A DNA stretch of 64,000 nucleotides from Dryomyza anilis (GCA_951804985.1 OX638134.1:7572790-7636789), one strand, 5' to 3'; positions 1 to 11,694 are shown, counted from the stretch's first letter. Numbers and translations are program-made. Notes: generated from the letters alone by a model not told the origin.

Positions 1-530
1 TTTTTGTGCAGATTGCGAAATTGGCGACACATTATTCAATTCACATGCTTTACGAATTTCTATATTCAACTTTGTTGAGAACTGTTTGGTGCACAACAAC
101 TTTCTGGCAGCTGTTGCGTCAAACGACGCAGACACTTTGGGATTTAGAAAGCAGTGGCGTTGCTTTTTTTGAATTTTAAAATTTATTTATAGGGCATTTT
201 ATATAATTTTGGACAGTTTATATTATTTTATTTTAATTTTTTTTATTAAAGCTGAAAGTTGAGGCTTTTAACAGCTATATTAGAGTTAAAAAATAAAATT
301 TCTATAAAGATTTTGCTGAATTTGCACTTTTTAAAATAATATAAATTAATTAAAATTTTTAAAATTTGATAAAAATGAAAAGCAAAAATTTTAAATATTG
401 CATAAAATATAAAACGTGAAGTTTAAGCAAAGAAAATACATTTTTATACAACCAATTTTTATTTGAAACACGTTTTATATAATTTTAAGAAGCTAGTATT
501 TTTTATTTGAAACTTTGTATTCTGCACCAT
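1..530. other. AT-rich left edge, no gene recognised
   Basis: The first 160 bases are of mixed composition and could be the tail or 5' part of a neighbouring transcript, but no open frame or splice pattern supports a coding call. From about 165 to 530 the sequence is A/T-rich with no recognisable feature. Confidence 0.5.
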
Positions 531-2040
531 TTACAAATATCAATTTAAATTCAAAAAAATCCATTTGAAATTCAAGAGACATCAATTAAAATTCAGAAAT
601 TCCATTTTAAATGCAAAAGACACCACTTGAAATTCAGAGATTCCATTTGAAATACAAAAGACATCAATTGAAATTCAGAAATTTCATTTGTAATTCAAAA
701 GACATCAATTTAAATTCAGAAATATCATTTGAAATTTAAAAGACATCAATTGAAATTCAGAAATTCGATTTTAAATTCAAAAGACATCAATTGAAATTCA
801 GAAATTCCATTTGAAATTCAAAATACATTCATTAAAATTCAGAAATTCCATTTAAAATTCAAAATACATTAATTAAAATTCAGAAATTCCATTTGAAATT
901 CAGAAGACACCACTTGAAATTCAGAAATTCCATTTGAAATTCAAAATACATTAATTGAAATTCATAAATTCCATTTGAAATTCAAAAGACATCAATTGAA
1001 ATTCAGAAATTCAAAAGACACCACTTGAAATTCAGAAATTCCATTTGAAATTCAAAAATCATCAATTGATATTCAGAAATTCCATTTAAAAGTCAAAAAC
1101 TTCAATTGAAATTTAGAAATTTCATTTTAAATTCAAAAAAAATCAATCGAAATTCCAAAGCCACCACAAAATACATTAATTAAAATTCAGAAATTCCATT
1201 TAAAATTCAAAATACATTAATTAAAATTCAGAAAATCCATTTGAAATTCAGAAGACACCACTTGAAATTCAGAAATTCCATTTGAAATTCAAAATACATT
1301 AATTAAAATTCAGAAATTCCATTTAAAATTCAAAATACATTAATTAAAATTCAGAAATTCCATTTGAAATTCAGAAGACACCACTTGAAATTCAGAAATT
1401 CCATTTGAAATTAAAAATACTTCAATTGAAATTCAAAGATTCCATTTAAAATTCAAAAGACATCAATTAAAATTCAGAAATTCTATTTGAAATTCAAAAT
1501 ACATCAATTGAAATTCAGAAATTCCATTTGAAATTCAGAAAAAATCAATTGAAATTCAGAAATTCCATTTGAAATTCAAAAAACTTCAATTGAAATTCAG
1601 AAATTCTATTTGAAATACAGAAGACATCAATTGAAATTCAGAAATTCCATTTGAAATTCAGAAGACATCAATCGAAATTCCAAAGCCACCACTAGAAATT
1701 CAAAAATTTCATTAGAAATTCAGAAGACATCAATCGAAATTCAGAAATATCCATTTGAAATTCAAAAGACATCAATCGAAATTCAGAAATTTCCATTTGA
1801 AATTCAGAAATTTCCATTTGAAATTCAGAAACTTCCATTTAAAATTCAGAAAATTTCCATTTGAAATTCAGAAAATTTCCATTTGAAATACAGAAAATTT
1901 CCATTTGAAATTCAGAAAATTTCCATTTGAAATTCAGAAATATCCTTTTGAAATTCATAAAATTTCCATTTGAAATTCAGAAATGTCCATTTAAAATTCA
2001 GCAGTTTCCATTTGAAATTCAGCAAATTTCATTTCAAGTC
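531..2040. repeat. Minisatellite, ~41-bp unit shrinking to ~21 bp
   Basis: About 1.5 kb of imperfect tandem repeats. The unit of about 41 bp alternates a half built on CATTTGAAATTCAAAAGACA with a half built on TCAATTGAAATTCAGAAATT. From about 1780 to 2035 only the first half is kept, as a unit of roughly 21 bp (TTCCATTTGAAATTCAGAAA). Higher-order blocks recur: the stretch near 840-960 is repeated almost word for word near 1170-1290 and 1300-1400, which points to block duplication by unequal exchange. No frame stays open. Confidence 0.9.
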
Positions 2041-2406
2041 ACATTTGCATAACAATTTTTTTATTTAAAGCACATTTTAAATCTTTTTAGGCAGTTAGAA
2101 TTTTTTTATTTGAAACGTTTTATCAAAGCATTTTGTAGAACTAAAAGTTGAGTCCATTAACAGCTGTTGTTTCAAGGGAAAAACAAAATTTTCAATACCA
2201 TTTTGCTGATTTTTAATTTATTTAAATAATAAAAATAAATTAAAATTTTGGAACACTAAATAAAAACGAAACTTCAAGTTTTAAAGAAATTTTAAAACTT
2301 AAAAACATCAAATTCAAATGAATTCTTCAAACCAATAACATTGAAAAATACTGTTCTCTTTTTTGCTTCTGCTGAATTCAACCAAAGCAACATCAAGTCA
2401 AAAATC

Positions 2407-2431
2407 TATTTATAACACAATTTATAAAAAG
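2407..2431 (+). promoter_or_regulatory. Candidate TATA region upstream of AIMP2
   Basis: Two TATA-like strings, TATTTATAA at 2407-2415 and TTTATAAAAAG at 2421-2431, precede a less AT-rich stretch (2440-2560) rich in CG-containing words such as CGCACTGCATTTAACCGCAC, as expected of a 5' UTR. This lies about 370 bases before the first recognised AIMP2 exon. The position is suggestive only; such strings are common in DNA this AT-rich. Confidence 0.3.
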
Positions 2432-2796
2432 CCAAACATTACGTTGAGTGAGTGAGTGAAACTTTTCGCTTGTCTTGCGTCAGTTTTTAGTACTTTTAGC
2501 AACGTTCATACGCACTGCATTTAACCGCACGACAACGAAAAAAACGAAAAACGCACGAATTATGTTTAAAGAAGAGGTGTTTGTTTAATAAAAAAGATAT
2601 AAATAATACTTATGGCATGTGACAAAACTAACAAATTGCAAATATGCACTAAAAATAATAAGAATGTGCTACAAAACACGTGTTTAAAACATTGCTGCTG
2701 TTTCTAATATTAACATCAAATCAAAATATAATACAGTGCAATTTCGTTAAACTTAATGTTTTATTTTTATATATTATTTTTGTGCTATCATTGCAG

Positions 2797-4784
2797 TCCG
2801 ACAATGCAGCTATCGCTGTGCGACAGGACAAAGTGCTGCAGCAACTCAACGAATTGCGACAACAGCTGTCGCAAATACGCGCAAATTTGGGGTTGTGTCA
2901 GAAGAGCGTGCAGCATACGGGACAACAGACAAATGGCGGTCTGAGAGAGGTAAGGCAATGACAAAGGTTTCTAAACAAAATTGATTTATTTTTAATTTAA
3001 TTTTAATTTTTAATTTATATTTTTAAATATATTTAAATTATTTAACACATACATCATTTATATATAATTAAAAGGTAATGATTTTGTTGCATATTTAATT
3101 TTTTTCTATCGTTTTCATGAAAATTACAATTGATATTTCTGTTCTTTTTCAGCCACTTTACAGAGTAATATAATTATAGAACTTAACAAAACTAGTTTTA
3201 CAAAAAAATTTAAACGCGATTTTTCTACTAATTGTCTAGACAAATTTTAATATTAAAAGGAATACTAATATTTAAATCAATTCTCATGATATTCAAATCT
3301 AAAGTCAAAATTGTGATTTTTCGTGCTCAATTTGGATTATAGGGCTTATTTTGTTTGTATTATGTATAAAATTAAATGAGAAATCAACGAATTTAATTAA
3401 AACCTCAAAATCATTACCGAGAAATAATAAAAAAATTAAGATGTATGAAATATCGTGTTGAATACTAATTTTAAAATTTGAATTATTTGTGATAAATTTA
3501 AAAATAAATATTTTTTATAGTTTAAAAATATTATGTTTTATAATATTTCGCACATTTTTTTAATAATTATAATTTGTACTTTTTTTGAAAATTGCGCCGC
3601 TTTTGCAGGAACCTCTACATGATATTGTCATCAATGGTCATCCGAACTTTATACCCTATGCATTGTTGGCTCTGAAAAATGCGTGGAAAGATTTGTTCAC
3701 CATTGAGGTGACAACATTCACACACTCGACCATGCAAGATATAGGTGCTGAGGCGCGCGCCTTCGAAAAGCAGCTGCAAGCGGTGCCCGTTGATGCGAGC
3801 AAACCCAAGGTGAAGGTGACATTAATTTGGAAAAATTGTAAGTTATACTTAAAATTGTGATTACGTCGTTGTAGCACTAAAAAGCAACAACTATATTTGA
3901 TAATTTGCAATTATATTTAAAAAATTTTAAAGGTAAAATTCACAAATTTAATTTTCAAAAAACTCAGTACTTGATTTACAAAAATTATTATAAATCGGAC
4001 AATTTTTAATCAATGAAGCCAATTTTTATACCAAATGATGATTATGAATTGGCCTAATGAATGGCAATTCAAATTTTAAAATGCATCAAGTGGTTTTTAT
4101 AATATTAAGCAATAAACTCAAAATTCAAGTTTTCAATTCTAAAAGTATGGTTTTCAAAAATGTTATATATTGCGCACCTTCTAATCTTTGAGTTCAATAT
4201 TGGTATCATTTGTTTAGAAAATATTAAACAATCTCTTGACATTTCAACTTTTCAAATTCAATAACTATTTTTTAATTTATTAAAAACGAAAGCTAAAATT
4301 TAAATTTTTGCTAAAAAAAAAATATATTTAGCATGCTTTATTTCTACAACGTCGTTATTATAAATTTTATTTTAAAATATATATTTTAATCATTACCAAT
4401 TTTCTAGGCGAACACACCGAAATGATTAGCTCGCCAACCATGTACGTGCCCATCTACGGTGAGGTCAACATAATTCGTTACTTGGGTCGCGTTGGACCCG
4501 CCGCCTATCGCTACGAAAACTCACCGCTCTGCAATGAAATCGATGCTGTGCTGGACATTTGCTATCAACTGCTGCGCTGCAACACCGCCAAGGCGCGCGC
4601 CAATATGTTGCGTATTCTCAATCAGCGACTGCAGCAGCAGCCCTACTTTGGCGGCGACGAATTGTCGGTGGCCGACATTGGTGTCTACAGCTCGTTGAAA
4701 CGCATGAGCGCCATCACGGAGAAGGATCTGACGCCGGCGATGAATGAGTGGCGCAAGCGTGCGCAGCAAGTGGTGCTGATTTAA
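2797..4784 (+). CDS. AIMP2: AIMP2, multi-aminoacyl-tRNA synthetase complex scaffold (5' exon unresolved)
   Basis: Three exons keep frame: 2797-2949 (acceptor TTGCAG, donor GTAAGG), 3609-3837 (acceptor TTTGCAG, donor GTAAGT) and 4408-4784 (acceptor TTTCTAG, stop TAA). They give about 252 residues. Exon one is a leucine-zipper-like coiled coil (VLQQLNELRQQLSQIRANL), matching the N-terminal zipper by which AIMP2 binds lysyl-tRNA synthetase and AIMP1. The second exon carries DIVING and ends in VTLIWKN, both matching the human protein (DIVINAN, FTLIWKN). The third is the GST-C-like domain with GEVNIIRYLGR and the ADIGVYSSL segment of the GST fold. Human AIMP2 is 320 aa, so roughly 50-60 N-terminal residues are missing. 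An in-frame ATG at 2680 reads through into the coiled coil but would add a hydrophobic stretch unlike the family, so a spliced upstream start is more likely. The last intron holds a MITE. Confidence 0.9.
3861..4360. mobile_element. MITE (TCGTCGTTGTAG family), diverged copy in AIMP2 intron
   Basis: The left end reads ACGTCGTTGTAGCACTAAAA and the right end, on the other strand, ACGACGTTGTAGAAATAAAG: imperfect terminal inverted repeats. Interior words match the copies at 9238-9503 and 26319-26576, for example TTTTTATAATATTAAGCAA followed by AAACTCAAAATT. It is the oldest-looking and longest of the three. It fills nearly the whole of the 570-bp intron. Confidence 0.7.
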
Positions 4785-4799
4785 GGAAATTATAAATTA

Positions 4800-4805
4800 A
4801 ATAAA
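4800..4805 (+). terminator. AIMP2 polyadenylation signal
   Basis: AATAAA lies 16 bases after the AIMP2 stop codon, with another AATAAT-type word just after. The short spacing is usual in compact fly genes. Later AATAAA words exist but this is the first. Confidence 0.5.
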
Positions 4806-4849
4806 AAAGGAAATAATAAAAAAATTAAAATTTAATATTTATTGCAATT

Positions 4850-5100
4850 TTTTAAAAATTTTGAATTTTTTAGTTTAAAATTGACTTTTTGATGAAAACT
4901 TTAAGTTTTAGTGAAACATTGAATTTTTAGTGAAAAATTAATATTTAATGAAAAATTTAATTCTTAATGAAAATTTAAATATAATATAATAATATTTTGT
5001 AGAGAAACTTGATTTTATAGTGAAAAATGATAAACACAATTTTTCTAAAAAACTGAATTCTTAGTGAAAATTAAATTTTTAATAATTTTTTTCTTAGAAA
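4850..5100. repeat. Degenerate 19-bp satellite patch (GAATTTTTAGTGAAAAATT)
   Basis: A short decayed run of the GAATTTTTAGTGAAAAATT word, including variants such as GAATTCTTAGTGAAAATT. It belongs to the family that forms the large arrays at 32754-33900 (opposite orientation) and 60590-62490 (same orientation). Confidence 0.6.
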
Positions 5101-5175
5101 ATACGATTTTATTTTAAAAAAACGGCAAGAAAAAATACACATTTTAATAAAAACTCCGCCTTTATCGATTTGAAA

Positions 5176-6321
5176 TAGAGATGGGCATGTGAGCGTGATT
5201 TACGTGAATCACGCGTGATCACACGTGATTGTGAATGAATCCTAATTTTGCTCACGTGATTGTGAGTGAGTATGAGTAGACCAAAAAATACAGTGAGTGA
5301 GTGTGCGTGAGTACAATTTTTTCGTGAGTGAGTCGAACATTTCTTAAAATAAAAAAATCTCACTTTTAAATTTTTGTGATTTTTCCATATTTTTGCTGAA
5401 CTACAGAACAAGTAGGGCCCCTTGAATTCAGAAGGCTTTGGGAAGGCGGCTGTCCACTATACAGAACACAAATAAATCAAACCCTTGCTTCCGACCGTCA
5501 TATACCCACCCCTTCTTCAACTCAGAATAAGTTGCAAGGCTTCAGTCAACAATTGATCTAACCTCTGCATACCGGCCTTAGTATTTGCTAGTCAATTTAT
5601 GTGGGGTCATGTCAATAGTTTTTGCATGGTTTCATACGACCGCTCATGGATATACCCATTTTTGTAAAAAGTTGAATTTTCAACTATACATGATAGCTCT
5701 GTATTGACTTCCTTTTGTTTATTAAGTTCAGTTTATTCCAGGGATTCGTGTGGGGTCCCGTTTTCGAGCTATAAATGTCGCTTCAAAAATAGTTTTTTCA
5801 AAATCAATTCATCCCTTGTAAATTCTACCCCGGACTATTCTTTTGTTGATAATTCTTTTCCAGAGACAATTCTCAAAGATTTTACACGAATTTTTACGTT
5901 TTTATATGAACAGCACATCGCATCAGCATTTCACATTTCCATCTCCGTTAAAAATTGAGATATATTTTATCAAAATTCCTAATATAATAACATCATTATT
6001 GCGATTTAAAGATGTAATTTGTATTGGAAGTGCCAAGCTCGGTCGACCAATCTCACCAACATATACAAATGAAATATGTATTTTTATGCATTCTGAAAAG
6101 AATAGCAAAAAAAAAAAAACACGTGATTTAGTGTGATTCACGCGAATGAAGCGTCATTGAATCTTTATTTTACTCACGTGACTGTGAGTGAGTGTGAGTA
6201 GAGCAAAATTGAATAAAAATAAAATAAATAAAATTAAAAAGACCGTGAGTGAGTGTGCGTGATTAGAAAAATTCTTCCGTGAGCGTGAGTGAGTCAAAAC
6301 TCACTCACGTGCTCATCTCTA
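5176..6321. mobile_element. Non-autonomous hAT-like DNA transposon with CACGTGA subterminal repeats
   Basis: The ends are inverted: TAGAGATGGGCATGTGAG on the left and, read from the other strand, TAGAGATGAGCACGTGAG on the right. The element is flanked by an 8-bp target duplication, ATTTGAAA (5168-5175) and GTTTGAAA (6322-6329), with one mismatch. An 8-bp duplication and a (C/T)AGAGATG end fit the hAT superfamily. Both subterminal zones are packed with CACGTGA/TCACGTG and GTGAGTGAGTGTG words, likely transposase-binding repeats. The interior (5400-6110) has no long frame and no transposase, so the element depends on a relative elsewhere. Confidence 0.8.
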
Positions 6322-6329
6322 GTTTGAAA

Positions 6330-7212
6330 TATTTAAAAAAAAAATGTATCTAAACTGCTTTAACCCTGCCAAAATTGTCTGGGGTTACCCGAGACAAATT
6401 TCCTGGCATTTTTTAGGAATATTTCCGGCAAATTGGTATTTGTGGGAAGATTTATAACATTTTATTCGTTATGGTTAGTTTAAGAAATGGATGTATCATC
6501 TCTTCCACTCCGAGACCTTACAGTCCATAGAGATTCCCTTTGAACAACCGGAGCATACTCTTCCTTCCTAATTTCTTTTGAACCGTGCCTAAATTGCTAA
6601 AACAATACCAACATTTTCGCTCTTTGGTTTTTAAATGATGTCTCAATTTAAAAACTCTCGCTCTTTGCTTTTCTCTGTTTGTTCCTTGTCACCGCGCATT
6701 CAGTAAGTCTCATTTATTCACATTACCATTTGTTCGATTTAAAATGCATACGCATTCATAGGGAGTTTTTTGATTTAGATAAAAGACGATTTGGTTTCTT
6801 TGTTAATCATTGCTGTTTTTGGTTTTTCACATTGCTGACCTTAAGCTTTTAACAGTGCACGTGACATTAAATTTACACTCTAATTTTTGCGAAACTTTTA
6901 ACTGGATGTTCAAAGTTAGACCATAATTTACTCAAAATGTACTTTTTGTTGAGTTTTTAAAGTGTTTATTAATTGGTAAATTTTAATCAAATAGAGAAAA
7001 TTTATAACTGCATTAAATGGTTGTCCTTTTCATAATCTAATGACTTATTTGAAAAATGTACAATATTTAGAGATTTTTCATAATCTGATAAAAATGTACA
7101 CTGAGTCACTCAAGCTCCATAAGTTGGGCCACCTATATTTATACCCAACACTAAGAGTGAAAGGCCGAGTGTAACACTTAGAATGATGCATATCCGATAT
7201 GGAAAATTATAT
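6330..7212. other. Unannotated intergenic stretch
   Basis: Ordinary mixed AT-rich DNA. No open frame, splice pattern, tandem repeat or inverted repeat of note was seen. Confidence 0.5.
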
Positions 7213-7702
7213 TGTTACGAAAAGATGTAATTTGCTCCACTGTGTGTGCCATTTAATAAAAGTAAATGAGACGCAGCGTACTAAGCAATGTGTTAGAAAG
7301 AGACGGAAGATAATTCAACGCACTGAGGCAATGTGCGAGAAAGAAATGGATGATCAGCGCATTAAAACGCATGGGTGCGAATGAGATGCAATTGCATGTA
7401 GTATTCACGAAAAGCGTAGAAAGTTCTCGAAACATTTTTCGAACTGATGTATGCAGTATCTTCATCTGCATCTTCAGCACTTCATTAGTGATTGGAAATT
7501 GGTCGAGTGAATCTCGTGTAAGAAAATTCTCAAGTTAAATAGGGAACATTCTGCAGTTGTTAGAATTTGTTATTAGTAAAGTTGTTTATTAAAGTTAATT
7601 AATAATGTTAATTGTTATAATTTAAACCAAACATAAGTTTTGTGCACAATCCAGAGATACGAACTTGTAGAACAGTTTTCCGTAGACTGAATATTCGTAA
7701 CA
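7213..7702 (+). mobile_element. Solo LTR, family TGTTACGAAAAG...CGTAACA
   Basis: Begins TGTTACGAAAAGATGTAATT and ends GACTGAATATTCGTAACA, the TG...CA inverted termini of an LTR. A 4-bp target duplication ATAT flanks it (7209-7212 and 7703-7706). A second copy lies at 30489-31033 on the other strand. Shared words include TTTGCTCCACTGTG and, near the end, ACAGTTTTCCGTAGACTGAA. No gag or pol lies next to it, so it is a solo LTR left by recombination. The 4-bp duplication fits a Ty3/gypsy-type element. Confidence 0.8.
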
Positions 7703-8009
7703 ATATATATTCTTTATCATCATGACCACCTGAGTCGATTTTGCGATGTCTGTCTGCCTGTTAAAATCACGATTACAGGAAAACTAGAAGAGCTAGACCA
7801 ATTAAACTCCGAAGTTAGATTACTTAAACATGTTCGATTTGATATGGAAAATGATCATGATCGGTCGTTTGTGACCTGTGAACCGAATACTTACACCTGC
7901 GTGCATAAAAATAGTAGTGACCACCTACAAAATATGCCTCTTTGATCGCTTTGTTGTTTAAGTATTTTTATTATTTACATATATTGGATATTTCTGATTA
8001 TCGCGTCGA

Positions 8010-8720
8010 ATGGGTCTTACGGTGAACGAGGACAAGACGAAGTACCTAGTGTCAACAAACAAAGAGTCCCGGCGTCTTGGACAACACGTCACTATTGACA
8101 ACCACAACTTCGAAGTTGTGAAGGACTTCGTATACCTAGGAACCAGCATCAACAAGGAAAACAATGTCAGCCTGGAGATTAGCCGAAAAATAACTCTTGC
8201 CAACAGGCGTTACTTTGGGCTCAGTAGCCAATTGAGGAGCAGAGCCCTCTCTCGACGCACAAAAATTACACTCTATAAGTCGCTCATCATGCCAGTCCTC
8301 CTCTATGGCGCTGAGGCATGGACGCTTGCCAACACCTATGAGCGAACTTTAGGAGCGTTCGAGACAAAGATTCTTCGGAAAATCTATGGCCCGATATGCG
8401 TTGAAAACGAGTACAGAATCAGATGGAACGACGAGCTGTATGAGCTCTACGCCGACATTGACATAGTCAGGCGCATTAAGATCCAGCGCCTACGCTGGGA
8501 CATGTCGAGCGTATGGATGAAAGCGCTCCAGCAAAAAAGGTGTTCATTTCTGTACCCAGTGGTGGTCAACGTAGGAGAAGGCGTCCGAATCTCCGGTGGA
8601 GCGACCAAGTGCGAGATAACCTGACAACACTTAGAGTGCAAAACTGGCACCAGCGCGCGCAATGCAGAAGCGACTGGCGAGAGGTGATTGCTGCGGCCGA
8701 AACCCATCATGGGTTGTAAT
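8010..8720 (+). pseudogene. Broken non-LTR retrotransposon reverse transcriptase, C-terminal part
   Basis: An open frame from about 8010 to 8500 encodes the end of a LINE reverse transcriptase: GLTVNEDKTKYLV, then FVYLGTSI, the thumb-like TLYKSLIMPVLLYGAEAWTL and FETKILRKIYGP. These are common in insect LINE polymerases, most often annotated from RTE/BovB-like elements. Near 8498-8512, where the family reads RLRW followed by a GHV-RMDE motif, the frame shifts by a small deletion. The remaining motif (MDESAPAKKVF, RRRRPNLRWSDQV) continues in another frame from 8513 and ends at the TAA-region near 8719. The catalytic YxDD part and the endonuclease are absent. It is a dead, 5'-truncated copy. 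Clade assignment is tentative. Confidence 0.85.
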
Positions 8721-9237
8721 GGCCAAATAAGTAAGTATTGAATTTAAAGCTCGTATTTGTATTAGAGAGATTAAATGGAACAAAATAGTAAAATATTTGA
8801 TATATTTTGTGTTGGTTTGATTGAATATAGTATCTACTATTTTTATGCACACAGGTGTATGTACAAATACCTGAGTGTTTTCCTTTATACCAGCCAAATT
8901 AAACCTTTTTGGGTAAAAACCCTTGATCAAATATATAAAAAAATCTTTTTCTCACGAACCGTGGCCCAGTGGTGCCCTAAAACAAATCACACGTAATTCT
9001 AAAAAGTAAACGAAATATAATTTTGCATAAAATATGTGCATTTTATTGATGGTAAATAAAATATAAAATATTTGAAAATTTTAAATTACACAAAATAAAA
9101 GTAATTTGTTTTATATAGTTTAAATGTATTTAAGTAACAAATTTATAAAATATTATTTTTTTGTATAATTGTGGTAATAAAAATTGTATTTTGTTTATTA
9201 ATTTGTTTTAATTAACATAACAATATTAAAAATATTA
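8721..9237. other. AT-rich spacer
   Basis: A/T-rich sequence with runs of TTTTATA words. Nothing recognised. Confidence 0.5.
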
Positions 9238-9503
9238 TATATCGTCGTTGTAGAGCGAAAAGTCACCAAATACATTTTCAAAATGCCAAATATTGATTTA
9301 CAAAAATCTTTATATATCTGTCAATTTTCAATCTATGATCTCAATTTTGATTCATAGATTGATCAGAAAATATAAATCTATCAATTGATATTTCAACTTT
9401 AAAAATGCATCAATTACTTTTTATAATATTAATCAACAAACTCGAAATTTGAGTTTTGTCATAAAAATGTATTTGGTGACTTTTCGTTCTATCACGACGA
9501 TAT
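9238..9503. mobile_element. MITE (TCGTCGTTGTAG family), best-preserved copy
   Basis: A 266-bp element with terminal inverted repeats of about 40 bp. The left end reads ATATCGTCGTTGTAGAGCGA and then AAAGTCACCAAATACATTTT; the right end on the other strand reads ATATCGTCGTGATAGAACGA and then the same AAAGTCACCAAATACATTTT. It has no coding capacity. Copies lie at 3861-4360 and 26319-26576. Because the repeats end in a palindromic ATAT, the target duplication (TA or TAT) cannot be separated from the element. Confidence 0.85.
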
Positions 9504-10288
9504 GATAATACATTTTCAACGTATTTATCGTATACATTACAATTTTATCAAGATATTTGAATATATATTTTTATTTTTGATATTTTTGCTTTGATATTTT
9601 TATAACTTTTTAAAAATATTTTTTTTTTATATAAATTTGAATATATATTTTAAATATTTTGTTCATTCATTTATTGCAAATATTTTTTATTAATTTTTTT
9701 GTTATAATCATTACTAAAATGCTTTTTTATTTTTAGTTTATATTGTATAATATATATATTTATATATAATGTATTTTATAATATATATTTATATTGTAAA
9801 AATTGTTGTATTTATATTTAATAAATTTTTTTATAAAACTTAAATTGTTTGTAAACAGCTTAAACGATAGCTACACTCTAAACCTATATTACAAATTATT
9901 TTGTAAACATTTTAACATAATTTTTCATTTATTGACTTATGGCGCAGCTGCAAAATTTTCCAGCACGTTACTTAGTGCTTTTTTTGGCAGAGCATGCAAG
10001 CTGCGCAAAAATATATATTTTTTTATATCTTCAGTCTATTTTTGTTATTGTCCTTTTTTAAAATTTTTATTAACATTACAAAGAAAATAAATTTTTACAA
10101 CTCCCAAGAGTTTTTAACTTCCTTGAGAGTGCTTGACACTTAATTCAGTTTTTACTCTTAAGAGTTTTTACCTTTCTAGATAGTTTTGTCTGAATTACAT
10201 AGTGTGTGAATTACATATTTTCCTAAAAATAATTTTAAAAAATTGCTTTAAATTTAAAATAAGGCTACGCCTGGCGCCTGTAGCTCAA
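9504..10288. other. AT-rich 3' flank of Hr78
   Basis: Very AT-rich. It should contain the Hr78 3' UTR, since Hr78 is transcribed leftward and stops at 10289. On the minus strand an AATAAA word lies at 10071-10066, about 220 bases past the stop; it is a candidate polyadenylation signal but not unique here. Confidence 0.4.
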
Positions 10289-11694
10289 CTACATGCCGCT
10301 ATGTGCGCTCAGCTTCAATATATATTGCATCATATTATCGATCTGCACCTGGCCAACGAGATTGCCAAAGCACAGCTCCTCGACGAGCTCCGACTCGAGT
10401 GCGCTCAGCGGCAGCAGACACAGCAGCAGTGCATTATAACGCTCGTCGACAGCTTTCGATGCGGCTGCCGACAATAAATGACGTTGTTTTTGTTCAGCTT
10501 CTTGCTGCTGCTGCTCTGTCTGCTCAACCGCATCCTGCTCCAACTTTGGAACCTCAGTGTCCTGTCGCTGTGATGCCGCCGCCGCGGCCTCCACCTGTTG
10601 CTGTATCTGCTGACGCAACGTTTGCAGCGCATACATTTGCACGCGCTTTACATAGGCGCGCACTGCGCGTTCACGATTGCGCGTCAAAACATGCGGATCG
10701 AAGAGCAGCACCAGTCGCAAGCAAGCATACTCCTCATCGCTGACGGCGAGCGACTGCATTTCCTGCACAAAAGTGTGCAGACGCGCAGTATGCTCGCCGA
10801 GACGCCGAATTTTGCAGGGCTCCACTTTGGCATCGCATTCCGCGAGTTGCCTGATGTTGGCGATCAGTGTGCCAATGATGGTGCTACATGAAATATTGCG
10901 TATTTGTGCAAGCGCGACCGTCAGCAGCGCTGGCCAGTGGGCGCGCATCAATAGACACTGACTGCGCGCATCCAGCTGCTCGAAGACAGGCAAACGGCGC
11001 AGCCAGTGCACCGAGAGAAAGAGTATGCGCGAGCTGGTCTCGCAGACATAGTGTATGTTCCAGTAGGTGGAGACGAGCGCTGGCGCCTGCATTTGAAATT
11101 GTGCCTGTGACGCGCTGAAGAGTGGCGCCTCAAAGAGCTGCTCATTGGCAACGAACTCTTTGCAGTCCACAGCACCCAAACTATCATCCATGCAGTCATG
11201 CAGCAGCTGCTGGTGCGGTGATGATGGCGATTCATCATTGTCGCTGTAGCTAGCACCACCGCCAATGCCACCGCTGCTGCCCATATCATCGTCTAATAGT
11301 TCAGTTTTTATATGAGTTGCTGCGGTTGCGGCCGCCGTCAACTCTGTTTGTCCCAAACGTTCGAGTCGTTGCTGTATCGGCTGCAGCAGCTGCAAAGCTT
11401 TCTCCACTACGCGTTTATCCAGCGATGTTTGTATTAGTGCTGCTGCTGTGGCAGGAGTCGAGGGTGTGGGCAACGCTTCTGCATTGAAATTTAGATTTGT
11501 TGTATTATTGTTGTTGCCGCTGGCCACCGTCAGCGTTTGCAGACACATGGTGCTGCTATTGTCCATCGATTCGTCTTCGTCGTCCTCATCGTCGACGTCT
11601 GCCTTTAGCAGATCGGGCGAGAAGCAGAGTGCGGTCTGTTGCGAGGAGCCAGCGGGCAGCTGTTGTTGTTGTTGCTGCTGTTGGGAGGCGAGCA
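10289..11694 (-). CDS. Hr78: Hr78 exon 4, hinge and ligand-binding domain
   Basis: A single 1.4-kb exon from acceptor TTCTTTCTAG to the TAG stop at 10289-10291. The first part is a Gln run, then an acidic stretch ([12 protein letters not shown]). After about 200 residues the ligand-binding domain starts. Between [15 protein letters not shown] and [15 protein letters not shown] lies a Gln/Ala/Glu-rich insertion of some 50 residues that interrupts the helical fold, between what should be helices 9 and 10. That insertion is unusual for nuclear receptors outside flies. Confidence 0.88.

Noticed and set aside
531..2040. CRISPR-like array
   Set aside because: There are no unique spacers; the whole unit repeats with drift, in a eukaryotic genome.
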